Shown here one piece after another: positions 32,525-42,861 of a DNA stretch of 64,000 bases. Each line of letters starts with the position of its first letter. The stretch's first letter is position 1. Source of the DNA: Mesorhizobium sp. CAU 1732 (GTDB lineage Bacteria > Pseudomonadota > Alphaproteobacteria > Rhizobiales > Rhizobiaceae); NCBI RefSeq assembly GCF_039888675.1, contig NZ_JBDQQR010000001.1, positions 2,728,001 to 2,792,000 of the forward strand, in the 5' to 3' direction. Under the pieces are notes generated by a model. That model saw nothing but the letters and a program-made list of their open reading frames with translations. It did not search any database and was not told the origin of the DNA. A program made the translations under genes and the position numbers.

Positions 32525-34292
32525 AGGCTTCCTGCAGCGCTACAATGACGAACTCGCCGCATTGCGCAGGCGGGCGTCACGCTTTGCCGAAAGCTTTCCC
32601 AAGATCGCCGGGCGGCTGCGCGTCACCGGCGAGATCGCTGACGACCCGCATGTCGAGCGGCTGATCCAGAGCTTCGCCTATTCCGCCGCCCGCATCCGCC
32701 AGAAGCTGGACGACGAGTTTCCCGAGCTGACGAGCGGACTGCTCGAAACGCTCTATCCGCATTATCTCGCGCCGATCCCGTCGATGAGCATCGTGCGCTT
32801 CACGCCCGGCGACACGCTGGCCGGCGTGCAGACCGTGCCGCGGCACACGGAAATCCTGGCCGAGCCGATCGGCGGCGAGACCTGCCGTTTTCGCACCACG
32901 CAGGATGTCGAGATCGCGCCGGTCCATCTCGAAGCAGCGCGGCTGAGCGGGTTGCCGATCGAAGCGCCGCTGTCGTCGTTCGGCGGCGCTGCGTCCTGCC
33001 TGCGCCTGTCGCTCCGCCACAACGACGCGTCCAAGTCTCTCGCGGAAACCGGCCTGCGCAGCCTGCGCTTTCATCTCGCGTCGGGATGGCGGGAGGCGAG
33101 CGCGCTTTACGAACTTCTCGCAAACCACACGATCGGGATCGCGCTGGCGCGTCATGCCGACGACCCCGATGCCGTCTTCCTGTCGCGCGACCATCTGCGG
33201 CGGGTCGGTTTCGCGGACGGCGAGGCGATGCTGCCCTATCCGTCATCGAGCTTCACGGGTTACCGGCTGCTGACCGAGTTCTTCGCGCTGCCGCAGAAAT
33301 TCCTGTTCCTGGACATCGCCGGGCTGGAGCGCTGGCAGGGCGAGACGTTGGAGATTTTCGTCTATCTCGATGACGCCGATACCAAGCTGGAGCGCAGCGT
33401 CGGCACGCGGGATTTCGCGCTGCACGCGACGCCGGTCGTCAATCTCTTCCGCCAGTCCTGCGAGCCGATCCTGCTCGACGGCGCGCGCACCGAGCATCGC
33501 CTGCTGCCGGATTCGCGCCGTCAGCGGACGCGCGAAATCCACTCCGTCGAACGCGTTCTGGTGACTGGGCGCGACGGCCGCGAAGAGACATGCCGGCCGT
33601 TCTTCGGCCGCTCGTTGCGCGGCAGCGCGACCGATCGTTTCTGGCAGATCGAGCGCCATTTCGAGGATGGCGAAGGGTTCTGCGACATCGCCTTCGTGGA
33701 TGCGGACCGGCATGTGTCAAGCGGGCTCGACGCGGTCGCGAGCATCGATGCGCTTTGCCTCAATCGCGACCTGCCGGAAAAGCTTCCCTTCGGCGGCGGG
33801 CATCCGCACCTCCAGATCGCGTCCGGCCACGAAGCGGTCGCCAAGGTCGAGGCGCTGATGCCGCCGACACCTTCTGTTCGCATGCAGGACCATGACGGGC
33901 GGAACTGGCGGCTGATGTCGCATTTGCAGCTCAACCATCTGTCGCTGTTCGACAATGAGGGGGCCGCGCTCAAGGATATCCTCTCGCTCTACGCGTTTCG
34001 CGACGCGCCCGAGACGAAGCAGCTCGTCGATGCGATCGTGGCCGTTCAGGCGCGGCCATCGACGGCGCGGCTCGGCAGCGGCGGCATGGTGCCGGGCACG
34101 GAAATCGCCATCACCTTCGACCCGGCGATGATCGATCGCGGATCGGCCTATCTGTTCGGTGCCGTGCTGGAGTGTTTCTTCGGGCTCTATACGTCCATCA
34201 ATACGTTCACGCGGTTGACGGCCTCGATGCGGGGCCAGTCGACGCCGATCGCAAAATGGCAGGCGCGCGCCGCCGAGCGGCCATTGTTGTAG
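32517..34292 (+). CDS. tssF: TssF baseplate protein
   Basis: 591 aa. N-terminus FLQRYNDELAALRRRASRFA is the TssF/VasA signature, followed by GRLRVTGEIADDPHVERLIQ and FPELTSGLLETLYPHYLAPI. TssF forms the baseplate wedge with TssG. I chose the GTG at 32517, overlapping the tssE stop, with GGAGG upstream; the longer open frame is antisense-like and off-family. tssG follows after 11 bases. Confidence 0.93.
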   Translation: MAEGFLQRYNDELAALRRRASRFAESFPKIAGRLRVTGEIADDPHVERLIQSFAYSAARIRQKLDDEFPELTSGLLETLYPHYLAPIPSMSIVRFTPGDTLAGVQTVPRHTEILAEPIGGETCRFRTTQDVEIAPVHLEAARLSGLPIEAPLSSFGGAASCLRLSLRHNDASKSLAETGLRSLRFHLASGWREASALYELLANHTIGIALARHADDPDAVFLSRDHLRRVGFADGEAMLPYPSSSFTGYRLLTEFFALPQKFLFLDIAGLERWQGETLEIFVYLDDADTKLERSVGTRDFALHATPVVNLFRQSCEPILLDGARTEHRLLPDSRRQRTREIHSVERVLVTGRDGREETCRPFFGRSLRGSATDRFWQIERHFEDGEGFCDIAFVDADRHVSSGLDAVASIDALCLNRDLPEKLPFGGGHPHLQIASGHEAVAKVEALMPPTPSVRMQDHDGRNWRLMSHLQLNHLSLFDNEGAALKDILSLYAFRDAPETKQLVDAIVAVQARPSTARLGSGGMVPGTEIAITFDPAMIDRGSAYLFGAVLECFFGLYTSINTFTRLTASMRGQSTPIAKWQARAAERPLL

Positions 34293-34303
34293 GGGAGGGT
34301 AGG

Positions 34304-35317
34304 ATGAACCAGGCGCTCCGACCCGACAGCATCGACCTCGCCGAAAGGCTGGAAGCCGATCCCGGCCATTTCGAGCCGACGACCGCGTTCCGGGTCGCGC
34401 AATCGGCGGGCGAGACGCTCGAAATCGTCTCCTATGTCGGCGTCTCGACCGCACCCGTTGCCGTAGACGCGCTGCGGCGCGGCGACGGCAAGGCCAGCGT
34501 GCGCACGACATTTCCCGGTCTTCTCGGCCCCATCGGCGCGCTGCCTCCCGCCTACAACGAAGTCGTCATGCGCGAGGAGCGCAATCGGTCGCGCGGCCTC
34601 AAATCGTTCTTCGACATGCTCAGCGCGCGCATGGCCGAGCTGTTCGTCGATGCATGCGAGAAGTATCGCCTGCCGCGCCTCCTGCGCTGGCGGCACGGTG
34701 CTGCGACGACCGCCTTCACCGACGCGCTTTTCGCGCTGGCCGGTTTCCGCACCGCGCGCCTGCGCGAGACGAGCGGCGTGGATGAAGATCTCATCTTGCG
34801 CTACAGCGGCTTCTTCGCAGCGCGCACCCGCAACGCCACCAGCCTCGCCGCCATGCTGCGCGAGGTGACCGGATTGTCGGTGCGGATCGAGCTGTTTCGT
34901 GGCCGCTGGCTGCCGGTGCCGGAAACCGAGCAGAGCCGGATGGGCCGAGGCGACGGCATCCAGCTTGGCGTCAACGCGATGGCAGGCTCCGCGATCCGCG
35001 ATTTCAGCGGCGGCTTTCGCATCGTCGTCGGCCCGCTGGACTACGGCGACTATCTGGCGCTTGCGCCCGGCAGCCGCGCCGCCCGCGAACTCTTCGCGCT
35101 AACGCGGCTGTATGTCGGCTCCGGGCTCGATTTCGACGTTCAGGTCATCCTGCGCAAGGAGCACGTTCCCTTCTGCACGCTCGGCGGCAGCGGGCTCGAT
35201 CGTCCGCGCCTCGGCTGGAACAGTTGGGCGCTTGGCCAACCCGCGGCGCGCGACAGCGGCGATGCCATCCTGACGCACAGCGCCGTCTATGGCGACGAGG
35301 GGAGGGCGGCCCCATGA
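34304..35317 (+). CDS. tssG: TssG baseplate protein
   Basis: 337 aa, TssG/VasB family. Typical segments include FPGLLGPIGALPPAYNEVVM, FFDMLSARMAELFVDACEKY and FRIVVGPLDYGDYLAL. It partners with TssF in the wedge and contacts the VgrG hub. The ATG at 34304 follows GGGGAGGGTAGG, while the longer frame upstream overlaps tssF with no family resemblance. The stop overlaps the fha start by 4 bases. Confidence 0.92.
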   Translation: MNQALRPDSIDLAERLEADPGHFEPTTAFRVAQSAGETLEIVSYVGVSTAPVAVDALRRGDGKASVRTTFPGLLGPIGALPPAYNEVVMREERNRSRGLKSFFDMLSARMAELFVDACEKYRLPRLLRWRHGAATTAFTDALFALAGFRTARLRETSGVDEDLILRYSGFFAARTRNATSLAAMLREVTGLSVRIELFRGRWLPVPETEQSRMGRGDGIQLGVNAMAGSAIRDFSGGFRIVVGPLDYGDYLALAPGSRAARELFALTRLYVGSGLDFDVQVILRKEHVPFCTLGGSGLDRPRLGWNSWALGQPAARDSGDAILTHSAVYGDEGRAAP

Positions 35318-36540
35318 CGCTGCGCCTCGAATTGAAACCGACACACGGGTTCCCGCAGGGCGAGCCGCGCCAGCGCTGGTATTTCGAGACCGGCAGCCGC
35401 ACGGTGGGCCGCGCGAGCGACTGCGACTGGCAGATCCCGGATCCGAAGCGCACCATCTCCAAGGTGCATTGCGTGATCGAAAGCGATCGCGACGGCTTCC
35501 TGCTGCGCGACAAGAGCGCGAACGGCACGCGCGTCGATGGCGTCATCGTGCATGAAGCCGAGACCGCGCGGCTCGACGCCGGCTCGGTCGTGGAACTGGG
35601 TGGCTTCTCGCTGGTCGTCGCGATGAGCGGCGAGCGGGACGCCGACCATGACGACCCCGATGCCGACCTCGCTCTCGACGCCGACAGCCTGACGATTTCG
35701 TCCATCCTGTCCGATATCGCGCCGTCGAGCCGCAGCGCCAGCGGTCTGCGCGGTGGCGTGACGTCCGATCCCGACTGGCTCTCCGCCAGTTCGCCCCGCG
35801 AGACGCCCAATCCGGACGCACCGTCGTCGCGCAATGTCGCGATCGGCTGGGACGGCGCGCCGGATACCGGAGGGTTCAACGTCCTGCCGGACGACTGGCA
35901 CGTTGAGACCGGAACCAGCAGCCGCTTCGAACACGTCTCCGCCACGCGCGCGCCGATACCGCTGAAGCGGAACCGGCCGGTGGAGGAGCCTGCGGCAGCA
36001 GACACACCGGAACGAACGGATGCTGCGCCGGAGCCCGCCGAGCCGCTGGTCGTGACCGGGGCGACCCATGTGAACGGAGCCGTCGCGTCCGCGCCCGACC
36101 TGCGGCGTCTCGAAGCGCTTCTGGCGCGGTGCGAGGAAGCGAATGCCGACCTCCTCGCAAGGCTCGACATGGCCGGCGCGGAAGACGCGTTTCCCCGTGG
36201 CCTGTTTTCAAATGCGGACGAGGATGTGATGGCGGCTCGGCTCGAAGCGCTGCTGCGCAAGCAGGCCCGGCTCGCCACGGCGCTGGACGGCATGTTCGCT
36301 CATGCCACGCGCCACTTCGATCCGTCGGTTCTGGAATCCAGGATCGACGCCGAACCGCGCCGGTTCGCCTGGCGCGGCGACCGCACCTACTGGCAGGCCT
36401 ATTGCGCCCAGTTCGACGATGAAGGCGGGCGGCTCTCGGTTCGGGACGTGCTGTGTGAGGGCGCTTTTCACGCGCTTCGCAACGACGACGCCGGCGAGAC
36501 GACGCCCGATGATGACAGAGAGGTTGACCCACACCCATGA
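35314..36540 (+). CDS. fha: Fha (TagH) forkhead-associated protein
   Basis: 408 aa. The N-terminal FHA domain has GRASDCDW (residues 32-39), ISKVHC (48-53) and SANGTRVDG (68-76), the phosphothreonine-binding residues. An acidic, low-complexity linker (about 110-260) and a C-terminal conserved T6SS region with WRGDRTYWQAYCAQF follow. In A. tumefaciens Fha is reported to bind TssL phosphorylated at Thr14 and activate secretion; here tssL has Thr at that position and ppkA is in the operon. It overlaps tssG and tssK by 4 bases each. Confidence 0.92.
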   Translation: MTLRLELKPTHGFPQGEPRQRWYFETGSRTVGRASDCDWQIPDPKRTISKVHCVIESDRDGFLLRDKSANGTRVDGVIVHEAETARLDAGSVVELGGFSLVVAMSGERDADHDDPDADLALDADSLTISSILSDIAPSSRSASGLRGGVTSDPDWLSASSPRETPNPDAPSSRNVAIGWDGAPDTGGFNVLPDDWHVETGTSSRFEHVSATRAPIPLKRNRPVEEPAAADTPERTDAAPEPAEPLVVTGATHVNGAVASAPDLRRLEALLARCEEANADLLARLDMAGAEDAFPRGLFSNADEDVMAARLEALLRKQARLATALDGMFAHATRHFDPSVLESRIDAEPRRFAWRGDRTYWQAYCAQFDDEGGRLSVRDVLCEGAFHALRNDDAGETTPDDDREVDPHP

Positions 36541-37877
36541 GATACGAGAACAGGGTTGCCTGGAACGAGGGTATGTTCCTGCGCGTGCAGCACTTCCAGC
36601 AGGCGGATCGCTGGACCGAGCGGCTGGTGCGCACGAGCCTGCGCGAGCTGTCGCCCTATCCGTGGGGCGTGGCCGAGATCGGCATCGACCGCAGCGCGCT
36701 TGCGATCGGCCAGTTCGCGCTGTCGCATCTGCGCGGGATGCTGCCGGACGGCACGCTGTTCGAGGCCCCGGTGGACGCCGACCTTCCGCCGCCGCTCGAT
36801 CTGGATGAAAGCGTGCGCGATGCCGTGATCTATCTGGCGCTGCCGGCGCGCCGGTCAGGCAAGGCCGACGTGGCGATGAATGGCGGCGCGTCGTCCAACG
36901 GGGTGCGCGTCGTCGCCTCTGCCTATGAAGCGCCGGACGCCAATGTCGAGACCGACTTCATGGCGCCGATCGACGTCGGGCGGCTCAACCTGCGCTATCT
37001 CAAGACCGGCGACGATCTGTCGGGATACGAACTTCTGGGGCTGGCGCGCGTCAGCGAGGTCCGCTCCGACAAGGCTGTGATCCTCGATCCGGGCTTCATC
37101 GCGCCGTCGCTGAACTGCGCCGCCGAGCCGCGCCTGAGCGAGCTGATCACCGAACTTCTCGGCATCGTGCGTCATCGCGCCGGCGCGATCGCGGAACGCA
37201 TCGGCGATCCGACCATCCGCGGAACGGCGGAAGTGGGCGACTACCTGCTGCTGCAAATCCTGAACCGCGCCGACCCGATGCTCGCCCACATCTCGGCGAA
37301 CGCCACGCGCATGCATCCGATCACCTTCTACGAACTGTGCATCCAGCTTGCGGGCGAGCTTGCGACCTTCACTTTCGATTCCAAGCGCGCGAGCGACTTT
37401 CCGCCCTACCGCCATGACGATCTCAAGGCGGCGTTCGGGGCGGTGTTCGACGACCTTCGCACGTCTCTGTCGGCCGTTCTGGAACAGGCGGCGGTTGCCG
37501 TCGAGCTTGTCGAGCGCCGCCACGGCGTTCGCGTCGGCACGATCAACGATCGCACGCTTCTGCGCGACGCGGGCTTCGTGCTGGCGGTACGCGCGGAAAT
37601 GTCGGCCGAGGACATCCGCCGCAACCTGCCGGCGCAGATCAAGGTCGGCCCCGTCGAGCGCATCGCGGAACTGGTCAACGTCGCGCTGCCGGGCATTCCG
37701 GTGCGCTCGCTGCCCGTTCTGCCGCGCCAGCTCCCCTACCGGTCCGGCACGATCTATTTCGAGCTCGATACCAAGAACGCGCTCTGGAAGCAGCTCGACA
37801 CGTCGGGTGCGATCGCGATCCACCTTGCCGGCAATTTCCCTGAAATCGAAATGGAACTCTGGGCGTTGAGAGAATGA
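36537..37877 (+). CDS. tssK: TssK baseplate-membrane connector
   Basis: 446 aa, standard length. N-terminal NRVAWNEGMFLRVQHFQQAD is diagnostic of TssK, followed by RELSPYPWGVAEIGIDRSAL. The C-terminal part (RIAELVNVALPGIPVRSLPV, YFELDT, LAGNFPEIEMELWALRE) is the head that contacts TssL/TssM. It trimerises and bridges the baseplate to the membrane complex. It overlaps both neighbouring genes by 4 bases. Confidence 0.95.
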   Translation: MRYENRVAWNEGMFLRVQHFQQADRWTERLVRTSLRELSPYPWGVAEIGIDRSALAIGQFALSHLRGMLPDGTLFEAPVDADLPPPLDLDESVRDAVIYLALPARRSGKADVAMNGGASSNGVRVVASAYEAPDANVETDFMAPIDVGRLNLRYLKTGDDLSGYELLGLARVSEVRSDKAVILDPGFIAPSLNCAAEPRLSELITELLGIVRHRAGAIAERIGDPTIRGTAEVGDYLLLQILNRADPMLAHISANATRMHPITFYELCIQLAGELATFTFDSKRASDFPPYRHDDLKAAFGAVFDDLRTSLSAVLEQAAVAVELVERRHGVRVGTINDRTLLRDAGFVLAVRAEMSAEDIRRNLPAQIKVGPVERIAELVNVALPGIPVRSLPVLPRQLPYRSGTIYFELDTKNALWKQLDTSGAIAIHLAGNFPEIEMELWALRE

Positions 37878-39394
37878 ACAAGGAGACCCCCATTTCCTGG
37901 CAGGACCTGCCGACCGTCATCGAACTGACGGAAGAAAGCGCGCGCAAGCAGAAGACCGCGCGCCAGATGGCCGAGATCCTGGACGACGTGCTGGAGCCGG
38001 CTCCGTCATCCGACCGGGCGGCGACGCCCGGCAAGCCGGCGGCGACCGCATGGTCGGTCGAGGCCCTGGTGCGCGACTTCCGCTTCGGCGGCGGCGAGGT
38101 TCCGACGCTGGTCGCATCGGCCGCGCCGCTGCTCAATCTCGCGCACGCGATCCGTCAGACCGACGCGCAGCCGGACATCGACCAGTTGCGGCGGGTGACG
38201 ATGGAAGCCATTCGCCGCTACGAGCGTGATCTGGCCAGCGCCCGCATCAGCCCCGAGCGCGCCCGCGCGGCTCACTACGTGGTCTGCGCGACTGTCGACG
38301 ACGTGATCCTGAGCAAGCCCTGGGGCGTGCGCGCCGGATGGGCGCGATCGGGCCTCGTTTCGACCTTCCACATGGATGTGACCGGCGGCGACAAGGTGTT
38401 CGACCTGCTCGACCATTTCCACAAGACGCCTGCGTCCAGCAAGGACCTCCTGCTGCTGATCTATCTGTCGCTGTCGCTCGCCTTCGAGGGCCGCACGCGC
38501 GTCTCGCCGCGCGGGACGCTGGAACTGAGCCGCATCCGCGACAATCTCTACAAGACCCTGCTCGGCCAGTACGGCGTGTTCGAACGCGAGCTGTCGCCGC
38601 ACTGGAAGGGCGTGGTGGCGCGTCACAAGCCGCTGCGCACGGCGGTGGCGCTGTGGACGCTCCTGTCGCTGCTCGCGCTGATTTTCGCGTTCGGCTATCT
38701 CTTCTTCACCCTGTCGCTCAACCGCGCCTCGGACGGCACCTTCTCGCGCCTGGCGAACCTGCCGCCCGCGGAAGCGCCAAGCGTTGCCGCTCTGCCGCGC
38801 GCCGAGCCGGTCGTCGAGGAACCGCCGCGCGAAGAGCCTGTCGTCGTGATACCTCCGCAGCAGCCGGCGCCGCCGAGCGCGCTTGAAAACCTGCTCGCCT
38901 TCCTCGAGCCCGAGGTGGCGCGCGGAACCGTGACGCTTCACGATTCCGATGGCCGCCTTCTGGTGCGGATCGCGAATACCGGCCTGTTCGCCACCGGCAG
39001 CGCGGAAATCAACGACGAGTTCCGCGCCCTGTTCAACCGGATCGGCGGCGCCCTGGCATCGGAGAACTTCCGGGCCGTCGTCGTGGGCTACACCGACAAC
39101 AGGCCGATGCGCGGCAGCCTGCAATATCCGTCGAACTTCCAGCTCTCGGAAGCGCGCGCCAAGGCGGTGGGCGACATTCTCGCCGAGTTCACCGGCGCGC
39201 AGGCGATCCTGACGCGCGGCCGCGCCGACAGCGACCCGGTCGCAGACAACGCTACCGAGGAAGGACGCGAGGCCAATCGGCGGACGGAAATTCTCGTCCT
39301 GACCGACCCGAGCGAGAGCCTCGAAGCCGTCGGCATCGCGCCGTTGCAGACGACGCCGCTCGATACGGGTGACGTGCAGGAGACCACGCCATGA
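37874..39394 (+). CDS. tssL: TssL membrane protein with C-terminal OmpA/peptidoglycan-binding domain
   Basis: 506 aa. A cytoplasmic DotU-type domain (about residues 75-250), one membrane helix at ~256-280 (ALWTLLSLLALIFAFGYLFF), a proline-rich periplasmic linker, then an OmpA-like domain (about 340-490) with VVVGYTDNRPMRG and LSEARAKAVGDIL. This is the extended TssL that can anchor to peptidoglycan. The N-terminus SWQDLPTVIEL puts Thr at position 14, the site reported to be phosphorylated by PpkA in A. tumefaciens. Part of the TssL-TssM membrane complex. Confidence 0.94.
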   Translation: MNKETPISWQDLPTVIELTEESARKQKTARQMAEILDDVLEPAPSSDRAATPGKPAATAWSVEALVRDFRFGGGEVPTLVASAAPLLNLAHAIRQTDAQPDIDQLRRVTMEAIRRYERDLASARISPERARAAHYVVCATVDDVILSKPWGVRAGWARSGLVSTFHMDVTGGDKVFDLLDHFHKTPASSKDLLLLIYLSLSLAFEGRTRVSPRGTLELSRIRDNLYKTLLGQYGVFERELSPHWKGVVARHKPLRTAVALWTLLSLLALIFAFGYLFFTLSLNRASDGTFSRLANLPPAEAPSVAALPRAEPVVEEPPREEPVVVIPPQQPAPPSALENLLAFLEPEVARGTVTLHDSDGRLLVRIANTGLFATGSAEINDEFRALFNRIGGALASENFRAVVVGYTDNRPMRGSLQYPSNFQLSEARAKAVGDILAEFTGAQAILTRGRADSDPVADNATEEGREANRRTEILVLTDPSESLEAVGIAPLQTTPLDTGDVQETTP

Positions 39395-42300
39395 ACCCGA
39401 TGAGCTATTTCTACACGCTGCGCGCCTACGTCGAATCCTATGCGGGGTTCCTCGGCGCGCGGTTCCTGTCGCTCATCTGGGTCATCGCGATCTGCGTCGT
39501 CGTCTGGCTCTACGGCCATCTCGCCGCCTATGGCGACTTCAAGCCGCTCGCCAGCACGACGGCGCGCCTGACCGTCATCGGCGTGGTGATCGCGGCATGG
39601 GCGATCTACATGATCGTCACCGTCGTGCGCGCCCGCCGCCGCGACAAGGCGCTCGCGGACGACATCGAGAACGATGCGGCGGCTGAAGCCGCGAACCGCC
39701 AGCAGGCGGAAGTCGGCGAAATCCGCGACCGGCTGCGCGAGGCACTGGCCCTGATGCGCCGCGTAACGCGCAAGCGCTTCGGCTATGTCTACGAGCTTCC
39801 CTGGTACGTGATCTTCGGGGCACCGGGTTCCGGCAAGACGACCGCGCTGACCAATTCAGGGCTCAAGTTTCCGCTCGGCGAAGCGATGGGCACGAAGTCC
39901 GTGCAGGGCATCGGCGGCACGCGCAACTGCAACTGGTGGTTCACCGACGAGGCGATCCTGATCGACACCGCCGGCCGCTACACCACGCAGGACGATCTCG
40001 ACGGCGCATCCAAGGCCGGCTGGGAAGGCTTCCTCGGCCTCTTGAAAAAGTACCGCCGCTCGCAGCCGATGAACGGCGCGCTGGTGACGATTTCGATCGG
40101 CGATCTGCTGACCCGCGATTCCGCCGCGCGGCTGGAGGAGATGCGCGCGATCCGCCAGCGACTTTCGGAACTCGACGAGTTCCTTCAGGCCCGCGTGCCG
40201 GTCTATCTCGTCCTGACCAAGGCCGATCTGCTGCCGGGGTTCGTGGAATTCTTCGACGGATTCAACAAGTCGGATCGCGAGCAGGTGTGGGGCACGACGT
40301 TCGGCCTGGAGGAAAGCTACAAGTCGCAGGACCTGCCCGACCGCTTCCTCGAGGAGTTCGCGCTGTTGCAGGAGCGCGTCGGCTCGATGCTGATCGAGCG
40401 CATGCAGCAGGAGCAGGACATCGAGGCTCGCGGGCGGCTGTTCCGGTTTCCGGCCGAACTCGCCTCCCTCAAGGAGCGTCTGCACGAGGTTCTGACGGAG
40501 CTCTGCTCCGGCTCGAGGCTGGTCGAGGCGCCGCTGCTGCGCGGCGTCTATTTCGCGTCCGGCACGCAGGCGGAAGAGGCGGCTTCCGCCCATGCGGCAC
40601 CGCGCGCGCGGCGCAGCTATTTCCTGTCGCGGCTGTTCTCCGACGTCATCTTCGGCGAGGCGTCGCTGGTGGCGCGCGACAAGCGGCTGTCGCGGCGGCA
40701 ATTCGTGATGCGCCAACTCGCCTATGGTGTGGCGACTGCGGTCCTGCTGATCGTGCTGGCAAGCTGGACCATGACTTACTTCCACAATTCCGGTGCGATC
40801 GCGCAGGCCGAAGAGCGCATCGACGCGTATGAGGATCTGGCCCGCAACATTCCCGTCCGCGACGTCGCGGATGCGGACTTCCTGCGTGTGCTGCCCTCGC
40901 TCGACAACCTGCGCAACATCAATTCCGGCTTCACCGTTCGCCCGGTCTGGCAGGTGAGTTTCGGCCTCGACCAGGAGGCCAAGATCGCCAGCCGCCAGCG
41001 CGAAGCCTACCAGAAGGCGCTCAACGGCCTGCTGCTGCCCCGCATGCTCTACCATCTCCAGACGCGGCTGGCCGAGGCGGACGATCCGGCGCGCTCTTTC
41101 GACGATCTCAAGCTCTATGCGATGCTCGGCGGCATGGGTCCGGCAAACCCCGATTTCGTCGCGGTGCGCGCGCAGGATATGTTCACCGAACTCTACCCCG
41201 GAGAGGGTCGCGCCCCCACGCGCGACGCGCTCGTCGCCCATGCCGAGGCACTGGCTTCCGGGCCGATCCAGCCGATCACGCTGGACGACCGGCTGATCGC
41301 CGACGCCCGCGCCATCATCCGCGAGCGCAGCGTCGCCGCGCGTGCCTACGACATCCTTCGCGACCAGCGCGCCTCGCGGCTGCTGCCCGCATGGGTTCCA
41401 GCCGAAGCGCTGGGGCCGCTCGGCGAGCAGGCGTTCACGCGGACCTCGAAAGCCTCGATGCGTGAGGGTATCTCCGGCTTCTTCACCGCGCGCGGCTATC
41501 AGGCCGTCGTGGCGCCCTCGCTCGAAACGGCGGCGCGGGAAGCGCTGGACGAGGAATGGGTGCGCGGCGAACAGAACCCCGCCGGAACGACCATCGACAG
41601 CGTGTCGCAGGCAGCACTCCAGCTTTATTTCGATAATTTCGAAACCCAGTGGAGCGAGCTTCTCACCGATCTGAGGCCGCGTCCGTCGCAGTCAATCGGC
41701 GATGCGGCGGAAACCACCCGGATGCTGGCCGGCAATCCGCCGCCGCTGGAGGCCGCGGCCAAGGCGATTGCCGAGGCGACGAACCTCCAGCCGCTCGGTG
41801 CGGCCGTCGGCGAAGCCACGGGAGGGGTGATCGCCGGATCGGGCCTCACGCCGCCCGACCCGTTCGGCGCGCTGCGCGAGGCGGTCGCGGCGTCAACGAA
41901 CGGCAGCGCGCCGACGCAGAATGGCGAGCAGCCGACCCCGATGGCCGCGTTGCAGGCATCGATCACCACGCTCCACGGCCAATTGTCGCGCGCGGCGACC
42001 TCCACCGCCGAAGTCGCGCAGGTCTTCAACGTCGACAGCCAGTTGACAGCTGCCAACCAGGATTTGCTCCAGCAGGGCAGGCGGATGCCCGCGCCGCTGG
42101 ACACATGGGTGGCGAGCGTTGCCGCAGACATCGGTTCGCTGGCGGTGAAGACCGCCCGGCAGAGGCTTGGCGATCTCTGGGCGTCGGAAGGTTCGATCTG
42201 CTCGACGATCGTGTCGGGCCGCTACCCGTTCACCCGCTCGTCCTCGCGCGACGTCGCGATGGGCGACTTCGTCCGGCTGTTCGGACCGTCCGGCGTGTTC

Positions 42301-42852
42301 CAGCGCTTCTTCACGGAGCGGCTTGAACCCTTTGTCGACACGACCGTTTCGCCATGGACGTGGCGCGGCACGTTCGGTGCGCCGGGAGAAGCGAGCGAAG
42401 CGCTCGCCCAGTTCGAGAATGCCGACCGTATCAAGCGCGCCTTCTTCCGGGACGGTGCGGAGGACCCCAGCCTGTCGATCAACATTCGCCCGGTCGCGCT
42501 GGGGAATGCCACCGAGGCGGTCATGATGGAGATCGAGGGAGAAAGCGTCGTCTACAACGCGAACGGCGCGGCACGCTCGAAGTCGATCCCGTGGCCGTCC
42601 GCCCAGTCGGAGAATTCGTCGCGTCTGATGTTCCTTCCGGGAGGGCGTGCGGAAGCCATCACCGAGAACGGCGACTGGTCGATCTTCCGCCTGTTCGACC
42701 GCGCCGAGATTTCGGACCAGACGGACGATCTGTTCCGGGCGCGTTTCGAAAATGCCGGCAAGGGGGCGGAATTCGACGTGCAGTTCGGCTCGGTGCTCAA
42801 TCCGTTCAGGCTTCCGGCCATGGCGGAATTCCAGTGCCCGGCGCAACTCTGA
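39391..42852 (+). CDS. tssM: TssM (IcmF-like) membrane complex protein
   Basis: 1153 aa. Two N-terminal membrane helices (about residues 24-45 and 60-79); a cytoplasmic NTPase-like domain with intact P-loop GAPGSGKT (143-150), IDTAG (191-195) and a TKAD guanine-type motif; a third helix near 440-460; then a large periplasmic part ending FRLPAMAEFQCPAQL. It spans the envelope with TssL and forms the channel. Unlike many TssM proteins it retains a complete Walker A. The start overlaps the tssL stop. Confidence 0.95.
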   Translation: MNPMSYFYTLRAYVESYAGFLGARFLSLIWVIAICVVVWLYGHLAAYGDFKPLASTTARLTVIGVVIAAWAIYMIVTVVRARRRDKALADDIENDAAAEAANRQQAEVGEIRDRLREALALMRRVTRKRFGYVYELPWYVIFGAPGSGKTTALTNSGLKFPLGEAMGTKSVQGIGGTRNCNWWFTDEAILIDTAGRYTTQDDLDGASKAGWEGFLGLLKKYRRSQPMNGALVTISIGDLLTRDSAARLEEMRAIRQRLSELDEFLQARVPVYLVLTKADLLPGFVEFFDGFNKSDREQVWGTTFGLEESYKSQDLPDRFLEEFALLQERVGSMLIERMQQEQDIEARGRLFRFPAELASLKERLHEVLTELCSGSRLVEAPLLRGVYFASGTQAEEAASAHAAPRARRSYFLSRLFSDVIFGEASLVARDKRLSRRQFVMRQLAYGVATAVLLIVLASWTMTYFHNSGAIAQAEERIDAYEDLARNIPVRDVADADFLRVLPSLDNLRNINSGFTVRPVWQVSFGLDQEAKIASRQREAYQKALNGLLLPRMLYHLQTRLAEADDPARSFDDLKLYAMLGGMGPANPDFVAVRAQDMFTELYPGEGRAPTRDALVAHAEALASGPIQPITLDDRLIADARAIIRERSVAARAYDILRDQRASRLLPAWVPAEALGPLGEQAFTRTSKASMREGISGFFTARGYQAVVAPSLETAAREALDEEWVRGEQNPAGTTIDSVSQAALQLYFDNFETQWSELLTDLRPRPSQSIGDAAETTRMLAGNPPPLEAAAKAIAEATNLQPLGAAVGEATGGVIAGSGLTPPDPFGALREAVAASTNGSAPTQNGEQPTPMAALQASITTLHGQLSRAATSTAEVAQVFNVDSQLTAANQDLLQQGRRMPAPLDTWVASVAADIGSLAVKTARQRLGDLWASEGSICSTIVSGRYPFTRSSSRDVAMGDFVRLFGPSGVFQRFFTERLEPFVDTTVSPWTWRGTFGAPGEASEALAQFENADRIKRAFFRDGAEDPSLSINIRPVALGNATEAVMMEIEGESVVYNANGAARSKSIPWPSAQSENSSRLMFLPGGRAEAITENGDWSIFRLFDRAEISDQTDDLFRARFENAGKGAEFDVQFGSVLNPFRLPAMAEFQCPAQL

Positions 42853-42861
42853 GGGGAGGGG